Assembly: GCA_903813345.2 (NCBI GenBank)
Contig: CAIIXF020000007.1
Span: 33,944,538 to 34,008,537 of the forward strand
DNA: 64,000 bases
Direction of reading: 5' to 3'
From: Owenia fusiformis
Taxonomy: Eukaryota; Annelida; Polychaeta; Sabellida; Oweniidae
A program made the position numbers and the translations under genes. The notes under the pieces are model-generated. The model saw nothing but the letters and a program-made list of their open reading frames with translations. It was not told the origin of the DNA and did not search any database. Shown here piece by piece: positions 49,701 through 60,400 of the stretch; the stretch's first letter is position 1, and each line of letters starts with the position of its first letter.

Positions 49701-50248
49701 CCCTTCTTTGTGACGAAAAAAGTAAGAATTTAATACCAACAAAAAGTTCGAAGAAGCAAGTCCAATGCTTAAATAACATTTATAAATTATACTGATTTAA
49801 ATTAAATAGAAATAGGCTAAACATTAACGTTTATCAACAGAAATTCAAAATTCGCCGTGCGGCAGACGTAGGAAATGTGACTGCATAATTATCCGACCGC
49901 AGAAATTCTACGGCTAGCGTAGAAATATTACGACCGCAGAAATGACAAACCGCACTGTCGCCGTAGGAAATGTGACTGTGGTGTATTTTACAATACACGT
50001 AGAAATAAATCGTAAGACCATGTCGCGATCGGATGTTAAAGAGCTTTTATCGAGATTAGCCTGATGAAATAGCAAAATTGATGTGAAATGAAATCATTTT
50101 GTTTTCAGCTTTAGAGCATGCAGTGATAGGAGCTCTCATCATTACTGGCTTCGTGTTCCTGTGTGGCGCCCTGGTTATTTTCCGGTCTAAACAAAGACTT
50201 AACAGATACTTACCGCAGAAACAAGTTGAAGATGTGGCTCTATTCTAA
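46733..50248 (+). CDS. Transmembrane collagen-like protein with two chitin-binding (peritrophin-A-like) domains, complete, five exons
   Basis: Exons 46733-46865, 47602-47769, 48161-49252, 49539-49721 and 50109-50248 (TAA) are all joined in phase 1, giving 571 residues. A signal peptide (residues 1 to about 21) is followed by a six-cysteine chitin-binding type-2-like domain (Cys 47, 60, 66, 77, 92, 98, with CGQYYAC). Next is about 345 residues of Gly-X-Y, dominated by GPPGTG and GPPGTV/GTS, with a few breaks and a charged end ([13 protein letters not shown]). A second six-cysteine domain follows ([18 protein letters not shown]), then a membrane span ([20 protein letters not shown]) and a tail of about 22 residues ending VALF. 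It should trimerise through the collagen part and touch chitin or similar glycans outside the cell. A cuticle, shell or gut-lining role is inference. The AATAAA at 50717-50722 may be its polyadenylation signal. Confidence 0.88.
47079..47500. mobile_element. MITE in the first intron of the collagen gene
   Basis: Ends TCACTGCTCCACAACTAGTT and the complement of TCACTGTTCCACAACTAGTT, with CTA on each side (47076-47078 and 47501-47503), enclose 422 bp. The inverted ends extend through TTTGACGGAACGTCAA. A relative lies at 51315-51555. Confidence 0.85.
48161..49252 (+). repeat. Collagen exon built of an 18-bp-type coding minisatellite
   Basis: Within this single exon GGTCCACCAGGAACAGGA-like units repeat dozens of times, with synonymous variation (GGACCACCTGGTACA and so on). 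The exon is far longer than the short 45- or 54-bp exons of fibrillar collagens, so the domain probably grew by unit duplication. The repeat keeps both strands open: a 269-codon antisense frame at 48219-49028 is a by-product. Confidence 0.85.
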
Positions 50249-51314
50249 ATATATCAAGAACTAACTTCAAAATCATTATTAATGATTTATTTCAATTTGA
50301 ACTCTGAGATGTATCTCATATTTATTCATCGTTGACTAATAGAACAATAATAACGTCATTTCGAAGGGCAATATTGTGAAATATTGGACCGAGGTCCGAA
50401 TGCAAGAGGGGGAGAAACCCCAGGGTTCAAAGATGATGTAAATCTGTATTGAGATGACATCGTCGCTGATTGGTTTAGCGAGTCGATCGTTGATTGGTTT
50501 AAAACTAGGTCAATTTGAAAACTTTGAAAACCAAGATGGAGGGAAGTATAAATATACGTACTTCCGGGAAAGGAGGTGCGCGAAGGAGGAAATCGTATGT
50601 CATCAATTGAATCATGGGGTTTTCCCTCCTCTTATGAATGCCTTCTAAACTAGCACTAAAACCCATAGAACTGGCCTGGCAAGGTGGTAATAATAACATA
50701 CATGTATATTTTATGAAATAAACACAGGGTAGCTAATGTTTCAAAGCGCGCAATTTCAGTTTTATTTACACCTCGCCGAGGGAAAATGTGTCAAACACTA
50801 AAGTATGTAATTACATGTTTTCTTCAACATGTATCTTATTGGTTTTCAGTATAAATGAAATATTCCTTGGTCTTGTGGCTTTGGATTTCGATGATGGTTC
50901 CTGAATGGTGGGGGAAGGGATATTGTTTCTTTTTTTAAGTTCGATTATTGAATTGCAATTTGGGGTTTGTTTTCCCTTATGACTGGCTGTACTCTTGGAT
51001 GTTACATTTTCTTGCTATGTTTTGTAACACTTTTCAGTGTTTTCCCTTTGGCAATAATGCATACATACTATTTATTTAGCCTGCTATCAACTATAATTTT
51101 TCTTCAACATTCTCAGAAAGTAATTTGTACGAAAGATTTTATTTTTACATGTCTATTTTTATGTCAGTTCAGCCAAATCATAATGTACAGAAAATGATTA
51201 CATTGATTCAATATATAGTACTATTAAATTCAATTAAACATTTCTTTTGTTAAGTATACCACAGTAACTTCCAGCGTCATCTACTGGTGATAGTCACATT
51301 GGCAATATTCATGG

Positions 51315-51555
51315 AGACCGTCAACGTAACAAAAGCGAGGGACTAAATATGTAAATTGCGTCTTCGTTGATATACCAAACATAGAACCGCCTGCATATTC
51401 TAAAACTAGACTACCTTCCTCAACTTTGAGCCAAATTATTGTCCACAACACAAGTGGTGTAGAATCGAGAAATAAAAATATCTTACCGAAAACGAAACCC
51501 GGAAGTTCTTCCATCTTGTTACGCTGACGTATCGTCAGCGTTACTAGGTGAGTAC
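51315..51555. mobile_element. Diverged, truncated relative of the MITE at 47079-47500
   Basis: Matching blocks in the same order: CGTCAACGTAACAAAAGCGA with GGGACTAAATATGTAAATTG, against CGTCAATGTAACGAGAGCTA with GGGGCTAAATATATGAATTG. The right end, GTTACTAGGTGAGTACCAGTGA, corresponds to AACTAGTTGTGGAACAGTGA. The left end is missing or unrecognisable. Confidence 0.7.
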
Positions 51556-52112
51556 CAGTGATTAAGTGAGACTTAAAAGTTAAAAGCTAAGTTTGATTGT
51601 AATTCTAACGTAGTACTTTGACAAAAATAGGTTACATGAGCTAGTTCTGCGCATGCGTCAAATCACCCTGAAGAAATAATGCTGTTACCAGATATAATCC
51701 TAGTCATTAATAAATCCATTATGATCTAGTCATGGCGTAGAATAATGGAAATAGTGCTATGAATCCCGGGACAATGAATCTCGGATCCAAGTACGTCATT
51801 AATTGTCGAAAATCAAAATATTGACATTATAATTATAATTATAATTATATTATGCAGCAAATATTGAAACGGGAGTTGTTGTCAACATATTGTATTAGCT
51901 TTGATCTCTTAGAATCCGTTGAATCCTAAGCGATTTGAGTTGTTTAGATCACTTAAAGATGCATTATACCATATGTTTCCCAGACAATCAATGATGTCCA
52001 ATTGTTATTGCTCATATAATATCTCACATACCATGGATATATCTTGAGAATAACTTTTCGGTATATTATTGCCGAAATATGGAAATGATCAACAGAACAA
52101 CCAACCTCCAGA

Positions 52113-53027
52113 GGGTTTGTAGAAAAAAACGGGTACCGGGTAGTAAATCCTCCATGCTGGGTTCAAACTTGGTACCCGGTACTCGGTCGAAAAAACCGGG
52201 TACCCAAAAAACGAAAAATACGAATATATAACATAATTATAGATCATTAGAAAACGTGTAAGATTTGTTTTGAATTTACAAAAATGTATGTAACTTCCTT
52301 CAAAATTGAGCTAGAAGCTTCAAATAAAAAGCATTTTAAGGCTCTTTTCGTGTATCATCGATGTGGTCATATTTTCATTGGTTATGGGGGGGGTGCGATC
52401 GCACCATCGAACCCCCTCCTGGCTACGCCTATGACATTGTAAGACGATTTGAAAAACGACAAATCAATCTTACTCTTTCTTCAATAGTTCGTATATTGGT
52501 ACGTGAATTGTTTTGATTATGATTTAAATCTGTAAATAGCTATCGTTACTTTAGCAGAGAGGTGACGTGTGTCAATTTACATGATGCAACGTATAAGATT
52601 TTGATTATTAATCATAATTTAAGTTATCCCAATTTTCGACGAAACGTTCACTGAGTTAAATTGTTACGTCTTACGATGTCATAGGCGTAGCGATGGTGCG
52701 ATCGCAACACCCCCCCCCCCCATAACCAATGGAAATATGACCATGATGACACAGGACGAAATTGATTCCTTTCGTCTATCATCAGTGTGGTCATAAAATG
52801 CTTTTTATTTGAAGCTTCTAGCTCAATTTTGAAGGAAGTTACATACATTTTTCAATTTTTGTATATTCAAAACAAGTCTTACACGTTTTCTAATGTTCTA
52901 TTTATGTTATATATTCGTATTTTTCTTTTTTTGGGGTACCCGGTTTTTTCGACCGGGTAACGGGTACCAAGTTTGAACCCAGCATGGAGGATTTACAACC
53001 CGGTACCCGGTTTTTTTCTACAAACCC
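52113..53027. mobile_element. Mutator-like non-autonomous element with long inverted arms and 10-bp target duplication
   Basis: Ends GGGTTTGTAGAAAAAAACGG and its complement are flanked by AACCTCCAGA at 52103-52112 and again at 53028-53037. The arms are about 330-370 bp and highly similar, and include CGGGTACCGGG, the inverted phrase CATGCTGGGTTCAAACTTGG and GGTGCGATCGCA. Long inverted arms plus a 9-11-bp target duplication are the hallmark of Mutator-like elements. The 915 bp encode no transposase. Confidence 0.85.
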
Positions 53028-55729
53028 AACCTCCAGAATTAAACGTAATCGATTCCTCGGCTAGCGAGGGGAATCCCCATTGAGTCACACAAGCGCCCAC
53101 AAGCGCCTTGAACCAGGCAGCAAATTCAACGACCAATCAGATAACAGGAGAACTTTCCCGGTATATTCAAACTTCAGATTGAATTAATTACTGCGAAAAT
53201 AATTAGATCGGCCAGCACGATCGCAAAATTAACACTGAAAGAGGGGAACTAGGGACTCCTTCTTTGGTAAGTAGATGGGTGAATATGTGGTGAAACTCAA
53301 TATGCAAGAGTCCAGGGGGGTCTTGATTGTGCTATCCTATGACATAGAGCCTCATTAACGCATGATATGAAATGATGATGATTTGAATTTTTTTCAAAGT
53401 TTATAATGGCGGCCAATGGGGGACTTTAGCGAAATATCCCAAAAATTAAATTATTAAAAGGCCAAAAGATCTAAGGATGAATTTTGCTGATTTATATATC
53501 CATTATTCTACGACATGTAAAAGCATGGACTTGTAAATATCTTCAATTTTTCCGAAAAGGTATGGCATATGAAGTAAAATTATAGCCAGATAATATTCAA
53601 CATATGTACGAGTTAACATGTGAGTGAGTTTTTGAATATTTGCAAAATTTAGGTTAAGTCAGTAAGGATGATACCGTGTGACTGGAGGCCATTGCTCAAA
53701 ACTATTCGTTTTTACAAATAGTTAATTCAGTTGTTGGTAACGGTTTCAGTTATAGATTAAGTAGATATAGCGTGCAAACTTTGGCCAGACCTTGTCAATC
53801 CCGGATACCCAAACGTCTCAGGGACACATAGTTACTCGAATGAATATAAACAAGTCGCAGTCCAACGGCAGGGACTTGGAAATCATTGTTCACCATCGCC
53901 AATGACGTGGAAACAAACACTGTCACTGCAATGAAGATATGTACACAACTCAGTTCTAGTCAGGTTTCTACGATGAACTTTATTTGAAGTCATTTTCCGG
54001 AAAATGGGAATTTTCAAGAAAACAGACACATCTTTCACAAATAGAGAAATTGTCAATTTATAAATCAATATTTACAAATGGTAATTAAATTCAAGTCCGT
54101 CTTTTTTAAATTATTTTATGACAGAGTTTTGCCATTCTTTCACCTATAATCTCCGTTATATTCTTTCCTGAAATGTAATACTGTTTCAAATGGTAAAATT
54201 ATATTTAAAAATAATTATAAAGTGTATTATAATTAAATGAAGCAGTTCTTCTAAAACTAATTCGTTTATGTTTTAAGTATTGCAAAGTATATTTTGGCAG
54301 TTGCTTTAATTTTTTTTGATTCGTCAATTCTGAACAAGTTGGTATGGTATAGCATGATTTAAGTGAATTATGACAGTCCTATATTTTACGACAATTATCT
54401 CACCATAAATACAACATTCCTCATCAAATGAGGGCCCCCAAGATAATAACGATTTCAATTTTTCTCTCAATAAAATATTATTTTCATAAACAGTGTTATA
54501 TTCATGGTCAGAATATACTAAAAGTTATGTTCAAAGATGTTGCTCTCTTAAATCATTCACCAAACCGTAATTTTTGGCAATAATCAATCAATCATATTTC
54601 ATGTATCTTATGGTATTTTTGAAATCACAAAATTAAAAAAGCTGCCAATGCTAAAAAATAAGACATTCACCTAATTAAATACTAGCAAATTAAGCTTATT
54701 TACAGTTTATAAGTACTACAAATATGTGCGTTTGAAATGTCTGTACTACGTATTTCATTCAATTTTGTTTCTGAGTAACGCTCAGTCTTGTTATAACCTC
54801 TACTATCTCTCTTAGTCTACTGACTAGTATATATTTTTAAAAACGCATGTCAATCAATTTATCAGTCATACAGATAACTAAATATTTCCCCCGATGGGAC
54901 CTCCTAATATAAACAAGTCACAGAGTGAACAGTATCACATCCTGAAAAAGAACAGATAGTTCTAGGGAGGGAAGGCATTTAATAATCAAAAACTAATCAG
55001 TTCTTAACCTTCATCCATTAAAGGCCCAACGCAAAAGTTGAGAAAGGTTGTCAGCATTTTATTTCTTAAATATTCAAATTTCCCGCCATTTTTCAATATG
55101 AAGCATATTTTAATCATCAAATATTGAAATCAATCCAAATTTTGAGAAATGTTTCTTTGTATGGAAATCTAGAACAGATTACTTTTGGGGTATTCTTTGT
55201 TAATGTCAAGGTGGCCATTTTGGATTGATTTCAAAAAGGATTGCCTGGAAAGACGTATACAAATTTAGTGGGACGCTCACCCGTCAATCCACAACCGCCC
55301 GGCAAACTGATCACAATATAGCACTGAAGGGTGCGATAAAAACAACTTACATGAGAGTTTAGCTCAATAAAATCTCAAAATATTTCAGCAAGCAATCATA
55401 AGCCAGTAGTCACAATCTATATGTCATAAATTACAATCTATTTAAAAAATTAGGTAGGCGTAGTTTTACTTTGTCGTCTGTGCACGTTTTTAGTACTTCC
55501 CTACCGTATAATATGCAATATATTCACCACGTTATCAGTACATCGGAGAAATATTCACTTGTTAAAAATAAGCACCTAAAACTCTAGTTTTCATTTATGT
55601 GGAGTTGTTCGAAATCGAAACATTTCTTTGGTTAACCCCACATTCAAGACACAAGACAAGGCATATGTAAAATGTCACCTGCGATTTCTTACAGACGCCG
55701 AACACCAGCCAAAGTAAACAAATCCCATC

Positions 55730-57130
55730 GAAGAGCCATGGCTGCCATTTTTACAAAATCCCTCCTCTACTTTTTCAGTTTTATCAAAAATCGTAAAATA
55801 GGCGAATAATGGCCATCATTTTTCAAGATGGCCACCATATCTTTTTTAATATTTAGATTTTTAACCTAATCAATATTTATATATAATATATATTTATATT
55901 TTTGCATTTAAAACATATTTATATTACTGTTTTATACATGTGTACCAACAATAATGTAAAATTGACACTAAAATGGCGGCTATTTGAAACCAGCAGTCAT
56001 TTTGAAAATTGGCTTTCGAGCAGACTATGTACCTCCACGAGGCATATAGGTAGAAAATATAAACGGTATTGGTCCAACGGTATTTGAGTTATCCCCGGAC
56101 GGACGGATGTGTTCCCTATATCCCTCCGAACGAAGTTAATAGGATACTTATTGAATGTTTACCGGACGTTCTGGGAACCTGATAAGCGTATTAGTAGGTG
56201 GGGAAACACTACAAAACGTTCACAGATTACCAAATAAAACTACATCTACCTGTTTTTCATACGAAAACACTCTACGCCGTTCCTGTACAAGAGACACACT
56301 AAAATTCTAAGCCATGTTTATCGTCTACTTCTGTATACAGTGTATGTATATCTTTCTTAAATAATATATATCTAAAAATATATAATATAATATTGATTGA
56401 TTCCAATGCTAATCAGTTACATGATATAATGAACAGTGCCACTGTACATTGTTATATGATGCTACTATCATAAAACTTAAAAAATCGTAATCATATTTTC
56501 CTGGTGATGGCGGCCATTTTCAACATATAAAACCTGGGCCAACTCTGACAATTGATATTTGAGTTATAAAAGAAATTATGAAAAGTGAGGTCATTTTGAA
56601 TTCAGCAGTCATTTTGGATATTCCTTCTGAAGCAGATTTCAAAAAAGTTTGAACCAATGCTGCCAACAGGTATTTGAGTTATCAAAGACAACAACAAAAT
56701 AAAAATACGGCCATTTTGAATTAAGTAGACGTATTGGAATTTTTTTCTTTTGCAAAGGTCCTTTATTCATATGACATCAGCCTATATAATTTGAACCAAA
56801 TCCCATAACTGGTTCTTCATTTATTGAAAATTGACAAATAGTGGCCATTTAAAACCCAGTAGCCTTCTTGAGCAGAGTCCCCTGTCACTAATACATCAGC
56901 ATATGAAATTGGACCTGAATCCTTCAACTGGTATTTGAGTTTTCAAAAATTACACTTTCACAAAATGGCGGCCATTTTGAAATTACCATAAATCCTTTGC
57001 CCATAGCCAATACAATTTGGACCATTTCATTATTAATTATCAAATTTTTATGAAAAATGGTGACCATTTTGAAATTCAGTGGCCATCTTGAAAATCTCTT
57101 CTTGAACAGAGCTCTGATGTTTTAGGCATC
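55730..57130. repeat. Degenerate array of the TGGCGGCCATTTTG repeat family
   Basis: Units repeat phrases like GGTATTTGAGTTATCAAA, AAAATGGCGGCCATTTTGAA, TTCAGTGGCCATCTTG and TTTCTTCTTGAGCAGA several times with heavy decay. One copy ends GGACGGACGGATG and CCCTATATCCCTCCGAACG (56096-56134). The same vocabulary occurs at 59790-60300 in a gasdermin intron. Confidence 0.6.
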
Positions 57131-57174
57131 AGTGAAGGACAGACTTATATAAATATACTGCTTCATATGTTTCA

Positions 57175-57445
57175 ATAAAGAGCAACAGAACCACACAACA
57201 TGTTAAGACCCATATAAGACATGGATACGTTAACACTCAAAATAAGACATGGATATATCAATACCCATATAAGACATGGATAAGTTAAAACCAGAATACA
57301 GCATGAATATGGTAACACACACATAAGACAGGGATATGTGGACACGTAAAACATGGATATGTTAACACTCAAAATTAGACATGGATATATTAATACCCAA
57401 ATAAGGCATGGGAATGTTAACACCCACATGAGACAAAGATATGAT
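57175..57445. repeat. Degenerate 28-32-bp tandem repeat beside the gasdermin stop codon
   Basis: About nine units contain ATAAGACATGGATAT, alternately followed by GTTAACACTCAAA or ATCAATACCCAT. It lies just downstream of the last gasdermin exon and is probably in the 3' UTR. Confidence 0.8.
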
Positions 57446-57459
57446 TATGATAACATCGT

Positions 57460-60400
57460 TTAAGACCCCCAAAGAGCAAATACTGCCCTATAAGCCCCCT
57501 GTATCTCATTTGTGTTATCACTGCCAGCTACAACAGTGGCGCCATCCATCTGCTGCATCCCAAGGCTCTGCAGGAACACCTGGGCAGTGTTGGGCTCTGA
57601 GTACAGAACGCTGACCTCCTCATCTGATGTCTTCACTGTCTTTTTGGCTAGGATGCATGCTAACTGGAAGGTTAGATTAAAATTGCAATTTAACAACACA
57701 CGTGTAAAAAGGAGGGTTGTTTCAAATGCTTCACTGTCTTTTTGGCTAGGGTGCATGCTAACTCGAAGGTTAGATTAAAATTGCAATTTAACAACACACG
57801 TGTAAAAAGGAGGGTTGTTTCAAATGCATCTGATTTTGTGTGAATTCTATAAATGGTAGGTTTTAAACTATGTGTTTAATTTGTTAATGTCATAACGACA
57901 TGAAATAAATGTTATTCATAAATGTCAATCATTTTCATTACTTTCATTTTAGAGCCATATACATATGAAACTTGGTACATATAGTGTAGGTGTCTCCAAT
58001 ACTAGGAAGATTCATCACCATTATCAGCAAGTTTTGATCAGAACATCAAATTCAAATGTTAACTTACCAAGTAGAGCAATGAAACTGACTGGTCTGAGTT
58101 CAGTTCTGCAAAAGCAATTATTTGTTCATCTTCAAGTTCATCAAGAGCTTCCATTAGGCAGAAAAATGACATCAACATATCTGATTCAGCTGTTGGATAC
58201 GTGATTGTGGACCAATTATCTGACTAAAATTAAAGTAAAATTCATAAATATTACACAAAGTATTTTATTGATATTACTTGCTATTTTTATTTCATAAATA
58301 CAATACAGAATGCAAATATGCAATAATAAGTGAAGAATTCTTGCGCACTATTGTAGATAGTAGGTAGTAGCATAACCTTTTACTTAAAGGATGTATAAAC
58401 TATCTAGGCCTTAGAAAACATTACAAAATGACTTTTTGAGGATTATCATCAATTTGATTCCTTTTCATTAACTAACTGTAATAAATGCACTTTCGATTTC
58501 CAATTGAATGTCAAAGTGCTCTAATAATGAAAGTGAAAGTGTTTGGTCATTGTAAGGAATCCCCCAAAACAAATGTCACAATGAATGTCTCCATACCATT
58601 CAACGTATATTGATGGCGTAATACTCGTAGCCCGCTCTTCTGAAAATCCAATGTTATGTGACGTAATTTCCGTAACTCAATTTGATATTATATAGCAAGC
58701 AACATTTGAAAGATCATGAAATTATTGCGAAATCCCACATTAGGTGGCCATTTTGAATTTTCCAAGGCCAGAATCAGAAAAATGATACAATATTTCTAAT
58801 CTATTCTAAAGTTCCTTTCATTTGAGTATAATAAGGTCACAAATTAGAGAGATCCATAATTTAAAGAAAATTTTCATTTTCTAGACCCCCTTGGTTTGGA
58901 GAACGTAGTTCATCAGTCTACTGCACATTACGCCTGCTTTGGACAATTTTGATATTTTTACTTAGGGCTTAGCTATATCTCTACTTAACTTCATTCATTG
59001 GGATAATTAAAGTGCCTTTAAACAATATGTAGACATACAGTACAGTACTAGTAATGTCTTAAAGAAAAAAGTCCCTATCAAAGAATCAATTTGACTCACA
59101 AAAAGTGATCTAGCTAATACCAATTCCAGTTGAGAATAGAAACATGGAATGAGATCTTCATCACAAACTATGTTATGTTAAGTCAAATTGTAATCGTCAA
59201 CGATTTTGATCATTTGTTAAATGTATATTTTTCCTAAGTAATTGAACTAAATCTGAAAATTGGCTTTTTTGTTGTGAATCAAAAACATATTGAACTACAT
59301 CTAAGGTGAATTTGAGCATCAGTCTCAAACATGATAAAATTGACACTTTCTGCAATTTTCACGGCAGAATATGTGTGTCAGAAACTGCAGTAGGTGGGGT
59401 CCATGGATTTGACTGTACTTTTTGTGCTTAATTTAGTACCAGGGGACCAACTGGGCAAATTACAAACTTGATCAGAAAAAAAGTCCCAAAAATGAAACAC
59501 ATGTTTTAATATTTTTCATATATTACAATTTGAAATCTAGAAATCTTGAAATGTTTATGCATACCTGTAGTTCAAAGCCTGTCATGAGTAGAACATATTT
59601 CCAGTTGTCATTGTCTGTGCCTAACTTGTCTGTAACAGCTTTCAGTTCTATTGTTTTACCTTCACTGTCTTTGCACTTTCTCACAGCAGATTTCAACTAA
59701 AAGTGGCAATGACATAATGTTACATATGAAAACATACCTGTACATTTCAAAACATATCAAAGCAATAATTCCTGAACCTGGCTAAAATATTGTTTTTTTC
59801 ACAAAACAAATATGGTGGCCATTTAGAATTTTCAATTTGAAACCTCAATGGTATTATATTAGAACATATAGGAACATTTTAATACAAATCAAAATCTCAT
59901 TGGTACTAAAGAAACATGTTTCAAGGTATTACTTCAAATCGAAACAATAATTCCTAAGTTATGGCTCCAAAGTAATTTTTCTGTAACTAAAGAAATCCTT
60001 CAGCGGAGCTCCTGTGTCCCTAAGGTATCAGCATGTAACCAAATCTGTCAACTGGTATTTGAGTAATCACAATACATTTTTTTCGAAAAATGAAAGCCAT
60101 TTTTAATTGAGTGGCCATATTTGAAATTTCTTCTTGAGCAGAGGTCACATTCAATTGCACAGGCGCATCAACAAAGCAAATTGGAATTATTTTTTCTGAG
60201 GGCTCATCGGAGATCATACATAGTATTTTTCAGTTGATTGCCATAATGTATTGACAAGTGGCCTCTCTATATCCCTACTAGACTTTGTTCTGTGGAATAA
60301 CTAGGTTTAAACAAACATTGTGATGTATTTCAATGCAAAAAGAGGTTAATAGTCAAAATTATTAAATATTCACTGACTAATAAAAAATCAAGTATTTAAC

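Larger units (their letters stand above)
50249..57170. other. Intergenic stretch between the collagen gene and the gasdermin gene
   Basis: It contains the collagen 3' UTR, a MITE relative (51315-51555), a Mutator-like element (52113-53027) and repeat-family DNA with TGGCGGCCATTTTG words (55730-57130). A short segment ending CTCCTTCTTTG followed by GTAAGTAG (about 53270) looks like a splice donor, possibly of a non-coding or 5' UTR exon, but no coding partner was found. Confidence 0.45.

Noticed and set aside
53250..53280. Possible start exon with a GTAAGTAG donor
   Set aside because: No coding frame or downstream partner exon could be found.
57512..57778. 88-codon + strand frame
   Set aside because: It is antisense to the last gasdermin exon and its duplicated acceptor.
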